A program made the translations under genes and the position numbers. A stretch of DNA of 64,000 bases from Nitrososphaerota archaeon (GTDB lineage Archaea > Thermoproteota > Nitrososphaeria > Nitrososphaerales > CADDZS01), in assembly GCA_013288145.1 (NCBI GenBank), contig JABDCJ010000002.1:5034-69033 (forward strand). Direction: 5' to 3'. The notes beneath the pieces are model-generated. The model worked only from the letters and a program-made list of their open reading frames with translations. It searched no databases and had not been told where the DNA came from. This document shows positions 61,908 to 64,000 of the stretch, one piece after another; position 1 is the first letter of the stretch; every line of letters starts with the position of its first letter.

Positions 61908-62577
61908 CACTTCTGTCGAAGCGGGCAGCGAATCCAGAATCTTAGAAACAACAAAGTTCGTCGCAGGTTCTGGAAAGATTTCCTCCGACCCCGACAAGGA
62001 TCGCCGGAGAGTAATAATTGTCGGCATCCCGGGCGTCGGAAAATCAACTGTCGTAAAAAGAGCGGTTGAACTCCTAAAAGAACGCAATTTGGAGCCTGCG
62101 CTCGTAAATTACGGGTCGACCATGATGCAGGAGGCAACCCACAGGCATGGTCTAAAATCGAGGGACGAAATGAGGAAACTGCCAGTAGACCTGCAACGGT
62201 CGCTGCAGATTTATGCTGCCGAACGTATTTCCCTGATGGAAAATAAAGCCGTTATCGTCGATACTCACCTATTCATAGTAACGAAAGAAGGTTTTTGGCC
62301 CGGTATGCCGCTGGATGTTCTCCGGGCATTGAAACCAACGCATCTGGTTCTCGTAGCGGCATCCCTCGAGGAGATCAAGTCTCGAAGAGAAAGCGATACA
62401 ACGCGGGCTAGGGACATAGCTACTCTGGAATCTCTCAGTACCGAGATGGAGGCGGCAAAATCCCTGTTCTTTGCATCCAGCCTAATATGTGGCTGCCCAG
62501 CCTTGATCGTAGCGAATCCAACGGGTCAGGCCGATGACGCAGCCAAAAAGATAATCAGTTCGGTGTTCTCATATTAG
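61885..62577 (+). CDS. adkA: Adenylate kinase, archaeal type
   Basis: Interconverts ATP + AMP and 2 ADP. The P-loop is IIVGIPGVGKSTV; VDTHLFI, THLVLVAASLEEIKSRRESD and TRARD (the lid arginines) match archaeal AdkA. It is 230 residues from GTG at 61885 or 227 from TTG at 61894. Both lie inside the secY end and give an N-terminal extension of about 40 residues before the P-loop, which most AdkA proteins lack. No later start codon is available before the P-loop. Confidence 0.9.
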   Translation: MHCLDGANTSVEAGSESRILETTKFVAGSGKISSDPDKDRRRVIIVGIPGVGKSTVVKRAVELLKERNLEPALVNYGSTMMQEATHRHGLKSRDEMRKLPVDLQRSLQIYAAERISLMENKAVIVDTHLFIVTKEGFWPGMPLDVLRALKPTHLVLVAASLEEIKSRRESDTTRARDIATLESLSTEMEAAKSLFFASSLICGCPALIVANPTGQADDAAKKIISSVFSY

Positions 62578-62595
62578 AATAGTGAAAAAAGTAGA

Positions 62596-63132
62596 TTGAT
62601 TGTGTTTGCTATTTTAGGCGCACTATTGCCCCATTTCGCCAACTCGGCGCTTCAAGTTGCAGTGGCTCCCATTACCATTTCTCTAGAGCAGACGTTACTG
62701 GTGGTTTTGGAAGCTCTTGGGGTAAACTGCCTTTATGCAGTCGGGCGTCGTAAGTTTACAGACATCGACAAAATGAGGAGGTACACTGCTGAGATGAAAG
62801 CTTTCCGATCGGAAATGTCTACAGCGCAGAAAGCAGGCGACAAAGTGAAACTCGATAAATTGAAGAAAAAACAAACCCAGATGCAAAAAATGCAAGCAGA
62901 AATGAGCATGGACCAGATGAAACCGACACTCCTATTCATGGTCCCCCTGCTTGGGGTTTACTACTTGGTTAGCAGCTTCATCAAGAATGCCACTCTTGCG
63001 ATCGCACCGATTCCTCTTCAACTTTTCAATTACGGTCCGCCGATTGAGGTGCCATTCTTCTGGTGGTATATGATCTGCTCATTTACCTTCAGCGGAATGA
63101 TCACCAGACTCTTCGGACTTTCGATGGACTAG
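62596..63132 (+). CDS. DUF106 / EMC3-TMCO1-like membrane insertase
   Basis: Archaeal member of the Oxa1 superfamily, which helps insert membrane proteins. Three hydrophobic helices surround a cytosolic coiled coil (DKLKKKQTQMQKMQAEMSMD), as in Ylp1/DUF106 proteins. It is 178 residues with a TTG start. Its place after secY and adk is usual in archaea. Confidence 0.88.
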   Translation: MIVFAILGALLPHFANSALQVAVAPITISLEQTLLVVLEALGVNCLYAVGRRKFTDIDKMRRYTAEMKAFRSEMSTAQKAGDKVKLDKLKKKQTQMQKMQAEMSMDQMKPTLLFMVPLLGVYYLVSSFIKNATLAIAPIPLQLFNYGPPIEVPFFWWYMICSFTFSGMITRLFGLSMD

Positions 63133-63142
63133 TGGGCGCGAA

Positions 63143-63167
63143 AGATCCGCCCTAATCTCGCGGATCT
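63143..63167. repeat. Perfect inverted repeat between DUF106 and cmk
   Basis: AGATCCGC (63143-63150) and GCGGATCT (63160-63167) form an 8-bp stem with a 9-base loop, directly after the DUF106 gene. It has no T-run right behind it, though GTTTTTAA follows about 20 bp later. It may be a weak terminator or RNA-processing site. Confidence 0.4.
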
Positions 63168-63255
63168 ATTGCACTTGAACGATTGTTTTTAATGTGGAAT
63201 TAAGCAGAGCAATCACCAACGTAAAGCTCCCTGTCTGTAATTATCGCAGGAAATT

Positions 63256-63897
63256 GTGGACTACAATCGCATGGTTCGGAAAAAATCGACAAGACGAAGC
63301 ATTTCAGTCATCATTTCGGGGTTGTCCTCTGTAGGAAAGACCACCGCGGCCGACGAGATTGCAAGAAAGTTTCATTTGAAGCACGTTGCAGGTGGTGATA
63401 TGCTGAAACAGATCGCAATTGAGAAGGGTTACAGCCCTTCTGGTTCAGATTGGTGGGACACTCCCGAGGGGATGAAGTTTCTTTCAGAGAGGAAAAATGA
63501 TCCAGGATTTGATAAAGAGGTAGATCGTAAGCTCGCCGAATTTATTCGGAATGGTAACGTAGTTGTCACGAGCTATCCGATGCCCTGGCTTGCGATTGAT
63601 GACGGTTTGAAATTATGGTTTCACGCGACTCAGAGGAAGAGAGCGGGAAGACTTGCTGGTCGCGATTCTATCAGCAAAGCTAGAGCTCTTGAAATAATCA
63701 AGAAAAGAGATTTACAAAATAAACGAATTTACAAGAAACTCTACGGGATTGATTTTGGAAAAGACCTGACCCCGTTTAACTTTGTTCTTGATACAAACAA
63801 ATTATCCGCACCTGAAGTCGCCGAGGCAGCTTGCAGAATTGTGGATGAGTACGTCATAGCTTTGCAAGGAAAAGAGGAAAAGCCAATCCAAAAGTGA
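63256..63897 (+). CDS. cmk: Cytidylate kinase, archaeal type
   Basis: Phosphorylates CMP/dCMP. ISVIISGLSSVGKTTAADEIARK is the P-loop region (SGLSSVGKTT), with HVAGGDMLKQIA and RLAGRDSISKARALEIIKKRD. The C-terminus FNFVLDTNKLSAPEVAE is typical. It is 213 residues from GTG at 63256; ATG at 63271 (MVRKKSTRRS) is an alternative. In many archaea L34e stands between DUF106 and this gene; here it does not. Confidence 0.9.
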   Translation: MDYNRMVRKKSTRRSISVIISGLSSVGKTTAADEIARKFHLKHVAGGDMLKQIAIEKGYSPSGSDWWDTPEGMKFLSERKNDPGFDKEVDRKLAEFIRNGNVVVTSYPMPWLAIDDGLKLWFHATQRKRAGRLAGRDSISKARALEIIKKRDLQNKRIYKKLYGIDFGKDLTPFNFVLDTNKLSAPEVAEAACRIVDEYVIALQGKEEKPIQK

Positions 63898-63904
63898 TTT
63901 TTGA

Positions 63905-64000
63905 ATGGCTGTTACTCAAACTGGCAGAGAATTAGAGCGATTTACGAAACAAGCGGCTGAAGTAAGTGAAAAAGAGCTCGTATTAATTTCACCTGGGGAA
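63905..64000 (+). CDS. 5' end of the next gene, possibly cbf5/truB (partial)
   Basis: An ATG 7 bp after the cmk stop opens a frame of 32 codons running off the window (MAVTQTGRELERFTKQAAE…). In archaea the gene following cmk is often L14e and then cbf5 (tRNA/rRNA pseudouridine synthase). The N-terminus looks like the variable leader of Cbf5 and not like L14e, but the diagnostic part is beyond the edge. Confidence 0.4.
   Translation, partial: MAVTQTGRELERFTKQAAEVSEKELVLISPGE

Noticed and set aside
1..64000. CRISPR arrays, insertion sequences, integrase or attachment sites, rRNA genes
   Set aside because: No regularly spaced repeats, transposase or recombinase motifs, or rRNA sequence were seen on either strand; the carbohydrate locus has no visible mobile boundary.

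Overview
The window is archaeal chromosome. It holds a long S10/spc-type ribosomal protein cluster in archaeal order, EF-2, both subunits of topoisomerase VI, RIO1 kinase with a Pno1/Dim2-like KH protein, RNase P protein 1, S26e, a PDCD5 homologue, and an intron-containing tRNA. Ribosomal proteins L14e and L34e are absent from the SecY-adk-DUF106-cmk stretch where many archaea carry them, S26e is present, and MetRS is split. I read this as a TACK archaeon, most likely a Nitrososphaeria/Thaumarchaeota relative. The acyl-CoA dehydrogenase and the large alpha-glucan/trehalose locus suggest a heterotroph; no ammonia-oxidation gene is visible. TTG is used very often as start codon.

Layout. 0-5 kb: EF-2, a HAD phosphatase, and two membrane proteins. 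5.5-22.3 kb: a carbohydrate locus in two convergent blocks. The plus block is a TreS-maltokinase fusion, GlgX/TreX and TreY. The minus block, read from 24.6 kb down to 14.0 kb, is acyl-CoA dehydrogenase, a CoxG-like protein, an HD phosphohydrolase, TreZ, a GH57 glucanotransferase/amylase, GlgB and GlgE. 24.7-32.7 kb: an aminotransferase, a cupin, a cyclase, a HypE-like AIR synthase homologue, DUF504, a flavin/F420-type oxidoreductase, tRNA-Val with three apparent introns, and MetRS with its separate C-terminal domain. 32.7-39.1 kb: a frameshifted YjbQ pseudogene, AhcY, Apt and MTA phosphorylase (methyl-cycle and adenine salvage), DUF424, PDCD5 and a PfkB kinase. 39.2-48.0 kb: ThrRS, a CDP-alcohol phosphatidyltransferase, S26e, topo VI, KH/RIO1 and a SPOUT methyltransferase. 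48.1-64.0 kb: L3 to L15, SecY, adenylate kinase, DUF106, CMP kinase and the first codons of the next gene, possibly cbf5.

The carbohydrate enzymes form a closed cycle on paper. TreS makes maltose from trehalose, the fused kinase makes maltose-1-phosphate, GlgE polymerises it, GlgB branches the polymer, GlgX and the GH57 enzyme trim or rearrange it, and TreY plus TreZ release trehalose. No GlgC, GlgA, OtsA or TreT is in the window. This bacterial-style GlgE route combined with TreXYZ in an archaeon is the most interesting system here. Other points are the three-intron tRNA-Val, an apparent CTG start in thrS, an altered diphthamide-loop sequence in EF-2, and the compensating frameshifts in the YjbQ homologue.
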